A stretch of 64,000 bases of DNA from Methanocella_A sp963792125 (GCA_963792125.1 CAWBVA010000012.1:744001-808000); one strand, 5' to 3'. Counted from the stretch's first letter, positions 36,626 through 46,594 are shown. Numbers and translations: made by a program. Notes: generated by a model not told the origin, from the sequence alone.

Positions 36626-37304
36626 ATGGCGAGGAAAGATGATCTGCCGGAGATGATCGTTTCGGCTGCGAGGTACGCGTTCTCCAACATGACCGCGCTA
36701 CTTATCGGAGGCATAGTCATCGCCCTCTCTTTCCTGATCATTGGCCTGCCGTTCTTCCTCGGGATATATCACCCGGTGCATGAAGGAGATCGTCAGGGGC
36801 AACGGCGTGATGCCGGAGTGGGATGACATAGGGCAGATGTTCGTGGACGGCATCCGGATGACCGGGGTGTTCTTCGTCTATGTGGGCATTTTCTTAGTCG
36901 TCATCACGATACCTGCGGTGACCGTCGTGATCTTCAATGTCCTGGGCGCGCCACTGATGGTACTTCTCAGCACGTTGTTACTGGCGCTGACATCTGCCAT
37001 AGTGTTCTGTCTGCTTGCCGTAGCGTTCTTCGCGTCATGGATTGTCTATGCGAGCACCGGCAGCGTGCGCAAGGCGATCACTGCGCGGAGGGTGCTGGGG
37101 TTCGTCGCGTCAGACCCGTCCAGCTATCTCGTGGCACTCGTGGCTTCGACGGTCGTGGCGCTCCTTGGCGTCGTCGCCATGTCGCTGTTCGTCACGATAC
37201 CCTGGGCGCTGTTCGTCATGTGCTCTGCGGTGACCTTCATCTACGCCAAGTTCTACCAGGACACGATGAAGTCCACGTCGCATGCGCTGGACTGGCTGAA
37301 GTAA
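36626..37304 (+). CDS. DUF4013 membrane protein, frameshifted
   Basis: The first frame starts at ATG 36626 (MARKDDLPEMIVSAARYAFSN) and the second begins near 36770. Deleting one base in CTCGGGATATATC gives LGYITRCMKEIVRGNGVMPEWDDIGQMF, the hallmark of DUF4013 proteins. The corrected length is 225 residues with about six membrane segments. Function unknown; archaeal members are usually small integral membrane proteins. It is followed 32 bases later by the siroheme synthase gene. Confidence 0.8.
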
Positions 37305-37336
37305 ACGTTTTATCCACGGGCGGCATATTCTCAGCC

Positions 37337-37961
37337 ATGACCCGATACCAGCCGCTGTTTATCGACTTCGCCGGAAAGGACGTGGTCATCTTTGGCGGCG
37401 GCCCGGTGGGCGAGAGGAAAGCAGCCTATTTTTCCGGGGCAAACGTCACGGTCGTCAGCAGGGAATTTACCCCGGGCCTCGAGTCGATGCCGGGAGTCAG
37501 GCTGGTCAGGCGTGATTTGTCGGCAGCGGATGTGCCGGGGCTGATAAAAGGTGCGTTTCTGGTAGTGGCGGCGACCGGCGACGCTGCATTGAACCGGGAG
37601 ATCGCCCGGATTGCCGCCAATAACTGGCGTGCTTGTTAATTCTGCCGGTGGCGACTCACAGGTCATCCTGCCTGCGAAGATCGTGCGTGATGATATAGTC
37701 ATAGCGATCTCGACCGGTGGCACGAGCCCTGCGATGGCGAGGTTCATGAGGCAGAGGCTGGAGTCGTTGCTTGGCATGGAACTCGCTGACATGGTACGGC
37801 TGCAGTCCAGCCTGCGGGAGACCCTGAAGAAGGAGGTGCCTTCGCAGGAGGAGCGCGAACGGCTGCTCCGGGAAGTGCTGGATGACCCGGCGATCTGGGA
37901 TGCTTTAAAAACCTCCTACAATGATGCGTTGCGGCTGGCCCTGGATAAACTACGTGAATGA
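37337..37961 (+). CDS. Precorrin-2 dehydrogenase/ferrochelatase (Met8p/CysG-N type), frameshifted
   Basis: NAD-dependent oxidation of precorrin-2 to sirohydrochlorin, and possibly iron or nickel insertion. The NAD-binding turn FGGGPVGERKAA is at about residues 18-29, followed by VLVNSAGGDSQVILPAKIVRDDIVIAISTGGTSPAMARFMR. One extra base near 37628 breaks the frame at AANN/GVLVNSAG. The corrected length is 207 residues, normal for the archaeal form. It belongs functionally with the hem genes downstream, from which it is separated by an opposite-strand gene. Confidence 0.85.
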
Positions 37962-37977
37962 AACGCCCCGTCGGGAT

Positions 37978-38391
37978 TTACATTATAATCCGTTTTATAC
38001 CATCCCGCTTCAGATCACTGTTAAAATTGATCAGCAGTCCCAGACGTTTACCGCTGATTTTTAAGTATGTTTGCAACTGTAATCTGTGTAGAGAAGCTAA
38101 TCGCTCGACCGATTTGACCTCAACTATTACCCGGTTTTCCACCATTATATCGATACGATAATTGTCATCGAGGGTCTCCCCGTCATAAATTACCGGCAGT
38201 GTAATCTGTCTTTTTACGAGCAACCCTTTCTTACCCAGTTCTTTTGCCAGACACTTCTCGTATGTTTTTTCTTTCAATCCGGGTCCTAATTTTTTATAGA
38301 CGACGTTTGCGCAATCAACCGTCAGCTTTGCTACTATTTCCACGTCATAAGGTATAGGCTCAGGCTTCAATTTATATTTGTAATATCTCAT
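37978..38391 (-). CDS. GxxExxY family protein
   Basis: 137 residues. The name-giving motif appears as GPGLKEKTYEKCLAKEL, followed by IDIMVENRVIVEVKSV, a PD-(D/E)xK-like D...ExK core, so a nuclease-like fold is likely. The gene and the flanks to about 38590 are much richer in A+T than the genes on either side, and it is on the other strand within the tetrapyrrole cluster. This suggests later insertion. The biological role of the family is not established. Confidence 0.85.
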   Translation of the reverse strand: MRYYKYKLKPEPIPYDVEIVAKLTVDCANVVYKKLGPGLKEKTYEKCLAKELGKKGLLVKRQITLPVIYDGETLDDNYRIDIMVENRVIVEVKSVERLASLHRLQLQTYLKISGKRLGLLINFNSDLKRDGIKRIIM

Positions 38392-38596
38392 GACTCGCTC
38401 CGGAAGCAGTGTCAGGATTTATTTACATTTTTTTGTATTTAACATTTGGCTAATTTTTCACCCATAACTACCACATTACCACGCTCTATAGACACACCGT
38501 CGATCACAGTGAACCCGTAAACTATATTCGGTTGAAGTGCTATGATTATATCATTTAGTGTTACTATATCACAAGATAACATGTAAGAGTGGTACT

Positions 38597-39880
38597 ATGC
38601 GGTTTCTCTCCAGCCTCTCGATCAGCTACAAAAACGCTAACGTTGACCTGATCGAGCGGGCACGGCTCCAGGACCCGGACCTCGCGCTGCGCAGGCTCAG
38701 GTCGCGAGTAGGCGTGTCAGAGGCCATGTTATTGCAGACCTGCAACCGTGTGGAGCTATATGCAGTATCCGACTCTCCTGATACACTGACATTCTTTGCC
38801 CGGGACGAAGGCATGCCGCCGGAAGCGATGATACCGGCAGCGGACGAGGGCTGCATGCGGGCGCTGATGCGGCTGGCCTGCGGGCTGGAGTCGATGATCG
38901 TTGGCGAGGACCAGATCCTCGGGCAGTTGAAGGTCTCGTACCTTCAGGCGGAGAAGAACCGCACCATGGGGCCGGTGCTCTCGAACGTCGTGATAAAAGC
39001 CATCCATACAGGCCAGCGTGCCCGTGTCGAGACGAAGATCAACAAAGGCTCTGTTTCCATTGGCTCTGCCGCCGTCGACCTGGCCGAAACGATCACAGGC
39101 GGCCTGCGGGGAAAGACGATCCTTGTGGTGGGCGCGGGAGAGATGGGCACACTGGTCGCCAACTCTATCGCAGAGAAGAGCCTGCGTGCCATCTACGTGG
39201 CCAACCGGACGTTCGAGCAGGCGGAGAAGCTGGCTTCCAGCCTGCGAGGCACGGCTGTCCGGCTGGAGCGGATGGGCGACTATATCAGCAGCGCTGACGT
39301 TATTATTTGTGCAACGGGCGCACCGCACATCATTATTACTAAGAAAATGGTCGAAGAGAACAGGAACGGCGTTCCGCTGCTGGTCATCGACATCGCCAAT
39401 CCCAGGAACGTCGAGGCCTCCGTCGGCACGGTACCCGGCGTCACACTGCATAACATCGACAGCCTGAGGCGTATCAGCGATGCCAACATGGAGACTCGCC
39501 GGGCCGAGGCGACGAATGTAGAGGCGATCATCGAGGAGGAGATGGCACTGCTTAAGCGCGACCTGAAGCGCATGCAGGCCGATCGCGTGATAGGCGGCCT
39601 GTACCAGAAGTCGGACAATATCCGCACGGCGGAGCTTGACTATGCGATCACAAGGCTTACCTCGGCCGGCCAGCTATCGGAAAAGCAGGTGGGCATCCTG
39701 CAGGACTTCTCCGCGGCGCTGACCAAAAAGATACTCGCCAGCCCGACGAAGAAGCTCCGGCTGGCCGCAGAGCGCTGCGACGAGGACTGTCTCCGGGTGG
39801 CGCAGGACCTGTTCGACCTGAAGGGTGAGGAGGAAGATGTCATATCCAGTAACAAGGCCAAGGCGCTTAAGGCAGAATAA
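38597..39880 (+). CDS. hemA: Glutamyl-tRNA reductase
   Basis: 427 residues, the first enzyme of the C5 tetrapyrrole pathway: reduces Glu-tRNA-Glu to glutamate-1-semialdehyde with NADPH. The catalytic Cys lies in LLQTCNRVELYA, the specificity segment is ESMIVGEDQILGQLK, and the NADP site is VVGAGEMG. ATG 38597 gives the family N terminus RFLSSLSISYKNA; the ORF is open 13 codons further up. TATA candidates GATTATATC and CTATATCAC lie within 60 bases. Overlaps hemB by 44 bases. Confidence 0.96.
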   Translation: MRFLSSLSISYKNANVDLIERARLQDPDLALRRLRSRVGVSEAMLLQTCNRVELYAVSDSPDTLTFFARDEGMPPEAMIPAADEGCMRALMRLACGLESMIVGEDQILGQLKVSYLQAEKNRTMGPVLSNVVIKAIHTGQRARVETKINKGSVSIGSAAVDLAETITGGLRGKTILVVGAGEMGTLVANSIAEKSLRAIYVANRTFEQAEKLASSLRGTAVRLERMGDYISSADVIICATGAPHIIITKKMVEENRNGVPLLVIDIANPRNVEASVGTVPGVTLHNIDSLRRISDANMETRRAEATNVEAIIEEEMALLKRDLKRMQADRVIGGLYQKSDNIRTAELDYAITRLTSAGQLSEKQVGILQDFSAALTKKILASPTKKLRLAAERCDEDCLRVAQDLFDLKGEEEDVISSNKAKALKAE

Positions 39881-40811
39881 GGCCATCCGCGGGATGGTCA
39901 GCGAGAACGCCTTAGACGTCGGCGACCTGATCTATCCGGTTTTTATCGACGAGACAGCCACTGAACGAAAGCCCGTCGGCTCCATGCCAGGCGTCGAGCG
40001 CCTGCCGCTGGACGCGCTTGAGGCTGAGACGGACGAGATCGCCGGGCTCGGCATTCCTGCGGTCATCCTGTTCGGCATCCCGGGGGAGAAGGACGAGACC
40101 GGGGATATCGCCTACGCTTCCGGCAATGTCATCGAGAAAGCGGTGAAGGCAATCAAGCGGCGGAACCGCGACATGCTGGTCATTACTGACGTTTGCCTGT
40201 GCGAGTACACGACGCACGGCCACTGCGGGCCTGTCAGGAACAATACGGTCGATAACGATGCGACGCTCGATATCATCGCTAAGACGGCGGTCAACTACTC
40301 CAGAGCCGGCGCCGACATCGTCGCTCCTTCGGGCATGATGGACGGCATGGTCCATGCCATCCGGAGTGAGCTTGATTTCCACGGGCTCAAGGATACGATC
40401 ATCATGTCCTATGCGGCCAAGTACGCGTCGGCCATGTACGGTCCCTTCCGGGACGCGGCATCGTCCGGCTGCAAGGGCTTCGACCGCTCCACGTACCAGA
40501 TGGACCCGTCCAACGCGGACGAGGCTATGCGAGAAGTGGCCATGGACCTTGAGGAGGGCGCAGACATTATCATGGTCAAGCCTGCGTTATCGTATCTTGA
40601 CATCGTCTATCGCGTCAAGTCCGAGTTCCGGGTGCCTGTGGCTGCCTACAGCGTCAGCGGCGAGTATGCGATGATCAAAGCGGCCGCTGCTAACGGGTGG
40701 ATCGATGGCGACCGCGTAGCTATGGAGGCGCTCCTGTCCATGAAGCGGGCCGGCGCAGACATGATAGTCACCTATTCTGCGAAGGACGTTGCCCGGCTTC
40801 TGCAGGCGTGA
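39837..40811 (+). CDS. hemB: Porphobilinogen synthase
   Basis: 324 residues; condenses two 5-aminolevulinates. The zinc-type metal site DVCLCEYTTHGHCG holds three Cys, the Schiff-base lysines are in SYAAKYASAMYGPFRD and IIMVKPALSYLD. GGTGAGGAGG just upstream decides ATG 39837 over an in-frame ATG at 39825; the start lies inside hemA, so the two are translationally coupled. Confidence 0.96.
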   Translation: MSYPVTRPRRLRQNKAIRGMVSENALDVGDLIYPVFIDETATERKPVGSMPGVERLPLDALEAETDEIAGLGIPAVILFGIPGEKDETGDIAYASGNVIEKAVKAIKRRNRDMLVITDVCLCEYTTHGHCGPVRNNTVDNDATLDIIAKTAVNYSRAGADIVAPSGMMDGMVHAIRSELDFHGLKDTIIMSYAAKYASAMYGPFRDAASSGCKGFDRSTYQMDPSNADEAMREVAMDLEEGADIIMVKPALSYLDIVYRVKSEFRVPVAAYSVSGEYAMIKAAAANGWIDGDRVAMEALLSMKRAGADMIVTYSAKDVARLLQA

Positions 40812-40867
40812 AGAAAAGAATGTATATCATGAATTGAGCTTACTGTTTAGATTATCGAGGTGTCCCT

Positions 40868-42142
40868 TTGAAACTCGACCAGTCAAAAGTCCTGTACGAC
40901 CAGGCCGTTACTATTTTCCCCGGCGGGGTCTCCAGCCCCGTCCGGGCTATCAAGCCATACCCGTTCTACGTGCAGTCCGCCAGCGGCAGCCACATCACTG
41001 ACGCCGACGGCAACGAGTACATCGACTGCTGCCTGGGCTATGGCCCGCTCATCCTCGGCCACGCCCACCCGGGCGTCCGGGATGCCATCGTGAAGCAGCT
41101 CGAAAAGGGCTGGCTGTACGGCACGCCGACCGAGCTGGAGATCAAGTATGCCCGTAAAATCCAGACTTACGTCCCGGGCATGAAGATGCTGCGGTTCGTG
41201 AACACCGGCACCGAGGCCACGATGGGCGCCATCCGGGCGGCCAGAGGGTTCACCGGCAGGGACAAGATCGTGAAGATCGAGGGCGGCTTCCACGGCGCCC
41301 ACGACGCGGTCCTGGTCAAGGCAGGCTCCGGAGCCGCCACGATAGGCGTGCCCGACTCGCTGGGCGTGCCGGCAGATGTGGCGAAGAACACGCTGCAGGT
41401 GCCTTATAACGACGTCAACGCCATGGAGGAGACGCTCTCCGCCCACAAGGAAGAGATCGCCTGCGTGATCATGGAGCCGGTGATGGGCAACATGGGCCCA
41501 ATCCTGCCGAAAGACCACTATCTCCGGGCGGTGAGGAACCTGACCCGCGAGTACGACGTGTTACTCGTTTTGGACGAGATCATCACCGGGTTCCGCCTCA
41601 GCATGTTCGGCGCCCAGGGCTACTACGGCATCGAGCCGGACCTGACGACGCTGGGCAAGATCGTCGGCGGCGGCCTGCCCATCGGCATTTTCGGCGGGCG
41701 GAAGGACATCATGGAGACGGTGGCCCCGCAGGGCGGCGTGTACAACGCCGGCACCTTCAACGGGAACCCGCTGTCGCTTACGGCGGGCATGGCGACCATC
41801 GAAGCCCTGGAAAAGGAACGGGTACACGCAAAGCTGAAGGACAGGACGACGGCGCTGGGGCAGGCGCTGACGGACATGATGAGGCACATGAAGCTGGACT
41901 ATACGCCCGTAGGCCTCGCGTCTATGTTCCAGATCTTCTTCGGCCCGCAGCCCGAGAACTATGAAAGCGCGCTGAAGTCGGACAAGGTCAAATATGTCGA
42001 GTTCTGGCGGCACATGCTGGAGAACGGCGTCTTCCTGATGCCCTCCCAGTTCGAGACCAACTTCCTGTCTGCGGCCCACACACAGCAGGACGTCGACCGG
42101 ATCGTGCAGGCCTGCCACAAGTCGTTCGAAGCGATGAAATGA
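40868..42142 (+). CDS. hemL: Glutamate-1-semialdehyde 2,1-aminomutase
   Basis: 424 residues, PLP enzyme making 5-aminolevulinate from the HemA product. FPGGVSSPVRA opens the family, DEIITGFRLS precedes the PLP lysine segment TTLGKIVGGGLPIG, and GTFNGNPLSLTAG is the conserved C-terminal motif. The start is TTG 40868 with CGAGGTG 7 bases upstream. It is separated from hemB by 56 bases that contain a TATA-like TGTATATC, so it may also have its own promoter. Confidence 0.96.
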   Translation: MKLDQSKVLYDQAVTIFPGGVSSPVRAIKPYPFYVQSASGSHITDADGNEYIDCCLGYGPLILGHAHPGVRDAIVKQLEKGWLYGTPTELEIKYARKIQTYVPGMKMLRFVNTGTEATMGAIRAARGFTGRDKIVKIEGGFHGAHDAVLVKAGSGAATIGVPDSLGVPADVAKNTLQVPYNDVNAMEETLSAHKEEIACVIMEPVMGNMGPILPKDHYLRAVRNLTREYDVLLVLDEIITGFRLSMFGAQGYYGIEPDLTTLGKIVGGGLPIGIFGGRKDIMETVAPQGGVYNAGTFNGNPLSLTAGMATIEALEKERVHAKLKDRTTALGQALTDMMRHMKLDYTPVGLASMFQIFFGPQPENYESALKSDKVKYVEFWRHMLENGVFLMPSQFETNFLSAAHTQQDVDRIVQACHKSFEAMK

Positions 42143-42152
42143 GGTAACGAGC

Positions 42153-43064
42153 GTGAGGATCGGTACGCGAGGGAGCAGACTGGCAATGGCGCAGGCTACC
42201 AGAGTTTGCGCCTTATTGATGGAGACAGGCGTGAAAGCGGAGCCTGTGATCGTGAAGACCTCGGGCGACGTGCAGGCAGACCGGCCGCTGTACGCGCTGA
42301 AGGGCTACGGCGCCTTCGTCCGGGAGATCGACGACCTGCTGCTCCGCGGGGAGATCGACGCCGCGGTGCACAGCCTGAAGGACATCCCGACCGAACGCCC
42401 TGCCGGGCTGACGCTGGCGGCCACGCTCAAGCGAGAGTCTGCTCTCGACCTCGCCGTCACGAGAGACGGCCGACTCCTGAAAGACCTGCCGGACGGTGCG
42501 GTGATCGGCACCTCCAGCACCCGGCGAAGGGCGATGGTAAAGCGGTACTATCCGGGGCTGCAGACTGAGGATATCAGGGGCAACGTGGACACCCGCCTGC
42601 GCAAGATGGAGGCCGGCGAATACGACGGCATCCTGCTCGCCGAAGCCGGGCCCATGCGGCTCGGCATCGTCCTGCAAGCAGAACGGCTGGACCCCTACAA
42701 GTTCGTGCCCGCAGCCAACCAGGGCGTGATCGCCATCGTGGCGCGGGAAGACTCGCCTGCGCTCGGACGACTGCGGCAGCTTAACGACCGCACCACGTGG
42801 CTGGAGACGAGGGTCGAGCGGATTATTACCGCGACGCTGGACGGCGGCTGCGTCGTCCCCATGGGCGCCTATGCGAGCATGGAAGGCGACGAGATGGACG
42901 TGATCTGCGAGGTACTGTCCCTGGACGGAAGCCAGCAGGTCCGGGTCCGGGAAACGATACCGGTGGCCAACTGCGAGGAGCATGCGAAACGCATCGCGGA
43001 GCGGCTGGCGATTTCGGGCGGAAAAACGCTGGCCGAGGCGGCCAGGAAGGAGCTGTTACGATGA
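42153..43064 (+). CDS. hemC: Hydroxymethylbilane synthase
   Basis: 303 residues; polymerises four porphobilinogens. IGTRGSRLAMAQA is the N terminus, SLKDIPTE and GTSSTRRRAM are the substrate-binding stretches, and LDGGCVVPMGAYA carries the Cys for the dipyrromethane cofactor. Start GTG 42153 with GAGGT upstream, 10 bases after hemL. Its stop overlaps cobA (ATGA). Confidence 0.96.
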   Translation: MRIGTRGSRLAMAQATRVCALLMETGVKAEPVIVKTSGDVQADRPLYALKGYGAFVREIDDLLLRGEIDAAVHSLKDIPTERPAGLTLAATLKRESALDLAVTRDGRLLKDLPDGAVIGTSSTRRRAMVKRYYPGLQTEDIRGNVDTRLRKMEAGEYDGILLAEAGPMRLGIVLQAERLDPYKFVPAANQGVIAIVAREDSPALGRLRQLNDRTTWLETRVERIITATLDGGCVVPMGAYASMEGDEMDVICEVLSLDGSQQVRVRETIPVANCEEHAKRIAERLAISGGKTLAEAARKELLR

Positions 43065-43801
43065 GGGGAAAGGTATACCTTGTAGGCGCGGGGCCCGGCA
43101 GCGTGGACCTGCTGACCATCCGGGCGCTGAAAGTGCTGCAGGACGCCGACGTCATCCTGTACGACGCCCTGGTCGGCGAGGGCATCAAACAGCTGTTTCC
43201 CCCGGAAGCGCAGTTGATCGACGTTGGCAAACGCGCGGACAATCATGCGTACCCGCAAGAGGAGATCAACCGGATGCTCGTAGACCTGGCACAGAAGTAC
43301 CGGACGGTGGTCCGGGTGAAGGGCGGCGATCCATACGTGTTCGGGCGCGGCGGCGAGGAAGCGGAAACGCTAGCGAAAGAAGGCATCTCCGTCGAGGTCG
43401 TCCCGGGCATCTCCTCGGCGATAGCGGCTCCCGCCAGCGCCGGCATCCCGGTGACCTTCCGGGGCTATGCATCGTCGGTCACCATCATTACGGGCCACGA
43501 GGACCCGACGAAGGGCGCGAAAGCGCTGGACTTCAAGGCGCTGGCATCACTGCAGGGCACACTGGTCATCCTCATGGGCATCAAACGCCTTGAGGATAAC
43601 GTGCGGGCGCTCCTGGACAACGGCAAGGCCCCGGAGACGCCGGTCGCCATCGTCGAGAGCGGCACCACCCTGGACGAGCGGGTCACCGTCGGCACGCTGG
43701 GGACGATCGTCGCACTGGCGGAAAAGCAAAAGGTCGAGGCGCCGGCCGTCATCGTGGTCGGCGAGGTAGTCCGCCTGAGGGAAGTGCTGGGTAAGAAATG
43801 A
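43061..43801 (+). CDS. cobA: Uroporphyrinogen-III C-methyltransferase
   Basis: 246 residues; methylates C2 and C7 of uroporphyrinogen III to precorrin-2, the branch point to siroheme, cobalamin and F430. The SAM site VGAGPGSVDLLT is at residues 7-18, followed by RVKGGDPYVFGRGGEE and VVPGISSAIAAPASAGIPVT. ATG 43061 overlaps the hemC stop; the end overlaps hemD. It has no fused HemD or CysG domain. Confidence 0.96.
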   Translation: MRGKVYLVGAGPGSVDLLTIRALKVLQDADVILYDALVGEGIKQLFPPEAQLIDVGKRADNHAYPQEEINRMLVDLAQKYRTVVRVKGGDPYVFGRGGEEAETLAKEGISVEVVPGISSAIAAPASAGIPVTFRGYASSVTIITGHEDPTKGAKALDFKALASLQGTLVILMGIKRLEDNVRALLDNGKAPETPVAIVESGTTLDERVTVGTLGTIVALAEKQKVEAPAVIVVGEVVRLREVLGKK

Positions 43802-44562
43802 AGCGTATCGCGATAACCCGGCCACAGAAGTTCCTGCCGGATGCCGAAGCACTGCTACGGTCGAAAGGCCTGGAGCCGGTGCCGGTGCCCATGATGGAGC
43901 TGGTGCCCCGGGAAGACGGGGCGCTGGAACAATTTTTCAAGCGTCTCGAAGCAGGCGAAGTCGATGCAGTCATCATCACCAGCCAGAACGGCGTCCGCTT
44001 CATTTTCGACCGGGCGACAGATGCCGCTGCTTTGAGGGAACGGTTGAACGCGGCAGAGGTCATCTCCATCGGGCCGAAGACCAGCAAGGCGCTTGAGGAG
44101 TACGGCGTAAAGGCGAGGCGCATGCCGACAGAGTTCTCCAGCGAAGGCCTTGTGCACGATTTCCAGCTCCCGGGCAAGCGTGTGGAGGTGCTGCGCAGCA
44201 ACCACGGCAACCCGGTGCTCATCTCCGGATTGGAGAGCGGAGGCGCATCGGTCAGGGAAGTGATCGTCTACGACATCATGCCGCTGGCCGGAGAAGCACA
44301 GGCCGCCTTCGTCCGGGAGGCATTGACCGGCCGCATCGACGCGTTTACGTTTACGAGCACCATGACGGCGAAGAGCCTGCTCACGATGGGCGAGTCCATG
44401 GGCGTGCTGGAAGACCTCAAGCGGGCCATTAACGCTAAGAAGGTCGCGGTCATCGGCCACCCGACTGCCGGTTTTTTAAGAGAGAACGGCATCCGCATCG
44501 ACGTGGTGCCGGAGCGGTTCACCTTCGAGGACATGATCGACGCCCTGATCAGTGTGCTTTAA
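43798..44562 (+). CDS. hemD: Uroporphyrinogen-III synthase
   Basis: 254 residues. The family is poorly conserved, but position at the end of the hem operon, the N terminus RIAITRPQ and the motifs ITSQNGVRF, SIGPKTSKAL and AFTFTSTMTAKSLL fit. It closes and inverts ring D of hydroxymethylbilane. ATG 43798 overlaps the cobA stop. It is the last gene of the cluster. Confidence 0.9.
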   Translation: MKRIAITRPQKFLPDAEALLRSKGLEPVPVPMMELVPREDGALEQFFKRLEAGEVDAVIITSQNGVRFIFDRATDAAALRERLNAAEVISIGPKTSKALEEYGVKARRMPTEFSSEGLVHDFQLPGKRVEVLRSNHGNPVLISGLESGGASVREVIVYDIMPLAGEAQAAFVREALTGRIDAFTFTSTMTAKSLLTMGESMGVLEDLKRAINAKKVAVIGHPTAGFLRENGIRIDVVPERFTFEDMIDALISVL

Positions 44563-44636
44563 ATTACGCTCGGGGCGTCTATATAGTAAAATATGAGTAG
44601 TTAAAAGTGCTTTTATCAGCTACTGGAGGCCCTTTC

Positions 44637-45200
44637 ATGGCACACTGTAAGAACTGTAGGACGGAAGTCCCTGAAGGCACCGAATACTGCCCGACATGCG
44701 GCAGCCGGGTCACGGGTGAAGGCAACTATGGCGACCGTCGGGCCTGGCGGCACGGGAGAGGCACAGGCCCCTGGGGCGAGTGGTGGGGCGAAGACCGTAT
44801 GAAGCAATGGAGCTGGGCCTGGTCGCCGCTCTGGATGATGATCAACGCCGTCATTTTCGGGCTGGGCATCATCTTCATCGGGACGCTGCTGTTCCTGGCG
44901 ACCTCGGGCTACATGTCCCTGGTGTCCTGGGACACATTCTGGGCGCTTCTGCTCATCGGCCTCGGCGCACTCGGAGTCATCCGGGAATCGGCCAAATACT
45001 ACCTGAGCGGCCATCGGTTATGGCGTGGAGGCATGTTCCTTGCCCTGGTCCTGATCATCCTGGGCGCGGCAGGCATGGTAGCACACTATACCAACTGGGC
45101 GCAGTACTGGTGGGCGTTCGTCATCGTCGCCGGCGGCCTTTTGGTCATCGTGTGGGGAGTCCTCAACTATATCGGGATGAAGGGTGGGGACAAAAAATAA
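44637..45200 (+). CDS. Zinc-ribbon membrane protein
   Basis: 187 residues. The N-terminal ribbon CKNC...CPTCGSRV spans residues 4-22, then a Gly/Trp-rich linker, and four membrane segments from about residue 65 on. CTGGAGG 9 bases upstream decides ATG 44637; the frame is open earlier. TATA-like TATATAGTAAAATATG at about 44580-44595. Function unknown. Confidence 0.78.
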   Translation: MAHCKNCRTEVPEGTEYCPTCGSRVTGEGNYGDRRAWRHGRGTGPWGEWWGEDRMKQWSWAWSPLWMMINAVIFGLGIIFIGTLLFLATSGYMSLVSWDTFWALLLIGLGALGVIRESAKYYLSGHRLWRGGMFLALVLIILGAAGMVAHYTNWAQYWWAFVIVAGGLLVIVWGVLNYIGMKGGDKK

Positions 45201-45226
45201 TGTAAAATGGGCCGCACCGGCGGCTC

Positions 45227-45784
45227 TTACTGTTTTTTCGCCAGGTCGTAATAGTACCGGATTTTGCAGCTGTGCTCGATCATCGCCGTGGTATTAAAAC
45301 AGTCCTTGATGTCCGGGCCGAAGGCGAACGAGCCATGGCCACGGTTGATGAAGCCTTTGTATTTGCCTGTCGTCAGCATGCGGGTGATGTTATCCCAGAG
45401 CAACTGCTCGCCGGTGGTCCCGTCCACAATGGGGATCGTGCCCAGGAAGGGCAGGCCTTCGCTATCGAGCGGCGTTACCATATCCTTCTGTAGCAGCGAC
45501 TCGACGATCGCGAACTGCGGGTGGGCATGGATGATAGCTTTAGCGTCCGTGTTAAGGTAGATCGTCCGATGGCTTTGTGTCTCCGTGGACGCCTCGCCCA
45601 GCGGGTCTGACAGTGAGAGCCCGACTTCAACCACGTCTTCCGGGCCGTTGATATCCCCGAGCATTACGCCAGTCCGCTTTATGACCAGCCCGTTCTTAGA
45701 GCGCACGCTGATGTTGCCGAACCGCGAGCTGGTCAGGCCGCTCTCTTCGAGCTTCTTTCCCCAGAAAGCTATCTCTCGCCACAT
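45227..45784 (-). CDS. Class II aldolase/adducin family protein
   Basis: 185 residues from ATG 45784 (MWREIAFWGKKLEESGL); the frame is open 45 codons further up, overlapping the divergent methyltransferase gene, so the shorter start is preferred. SSRFGNISVR and IIHAHPQFAIV and RGHGSFAFG supply the zinc His residues of the fuculose-phosphate aldolase fold. The closest guess is an L-fuculose/methylthioribulose-phosphate-like aldolase or dehydratase; the substrate is not decidable. AGGTGGGT lies about 12 bases upstream and ATATAATAATG about 30. Confidence 0.82.
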   Translation of the reverse strand: MWREIAFWGKKLEESGLTSSRFGNISVRSKNGLVIKRTGVMLGDINGPEDVVEVGLSLSDPLGEASTETQSHRTIYLNTDAKAIIHAHPQFAIVESLLQKDMVTPLDSEGLPFLGTIPIVDGTTGEQLLWDNITRMLTTGKYKGFINRGHGSFAFGPDIKDCFNTTAMIEHSCKIRYYYDLAKKQ

Positions 45785-45897
45785 CACTAGCCAGATACCC
45801 ACCTGCACATTATTATATCTATCCGGCGAATAGACGGTAATGTAAACCGGCCTGGAGCCGACCGGTTCCATCGGAAACAAGGGGGTTACGACAGCCT

Positions 45898-46512
45898 GTG
45901 CACGATCATTTGACCGCATGGAAGGCAGAATACGGAAAGGCCGTCTGGCGCGGGCCCTACGACATCGGGCCGATCAGGTCGGCGGTCAGTCCGGGAGCGC
46001 GGCTACTCGACGCCGGCTGCGGCAGCGGCAAGATGGCCGTGCCGCTGGCGAGGGCAGGCTACCGTGTGGTCGGCATGGACCTGGTAAGGGAAGGACTGCT
46101 GGAGATGAAGGGCAAGGCCGACGTGGAGCTCGTAGAGGGCGACGCGAGGAGCCTGCCTTTCGGGGACGGGACGTTTGAAGGCGTCGTGTGTTACGACGTG
46201 CTGCAGCACCTGCTGGAGCCGGAGCGACAGGCGGCAGTTAATGAGATAAGCCGGGTGCTGGTTCCGGGGGGACATGTCTTCATAGAGGCTTTCGGCCGGG
46301 AGGACATGCGCTATGGCGGCCCGGAGGCGGAGCCCCATACGTTCCGGCGGGAGAGCGGCATCATTTATCACTACTTTTCGGAAGGAGAGATGGAAAGCCT
46401 GCTGTCCGGCTTCGAGGGGGTCCGGGTAAAAAGCACGGTGACGCACAAGGTTTTCAGGGGCAAGGAATACAGCCGTCACAGGATATTTGCCTGCGGGACG
46501 AGAAGCCCATAG
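45898..46512 (+). CDS. SAM-dependent methyltransferase (class I)
   Basis: 204 residues from GTG 45898. LLDAGCGSGKMAVPLA is motif I, VVGMDLVREGL motif post I, EGDARSLPFGDGTFEGVVCYDVL motif II/III, so a Methyltransf_11 fold is clear. The substrate is unknown. The start lies 113 bases upstream of the 5' end of the aldolase gene on the opposite strand, so they are divergent with a small shared promoter zone. Confidence 0.85.
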   Translation: MHDHLTAWKAEYGKAVWRGPYDIGPIRSAVSPGARLLDAGCGSGKMAVPLARAGYRVVGMDLVREGLLEMKGKADVELVEGDARSLPFGDGTFEGVVCYDVLQHLLEPERQAAVNEISRVLVPGGHVFIEAFGREDMRYGGPEAEPHTFRRESGIIYHYFSEGEMESLLSGFEGVRVKSTVTHKVFRGKEYSRHRIFACGTRSP

Positions 46513-46594
46513 TATGTATTGCAACCAGTAGTTTACCAATTTTCTGCCCTTTTGAAGATAGTTTTTAATACGTTCGCAATCAATTGTTAGTAGC

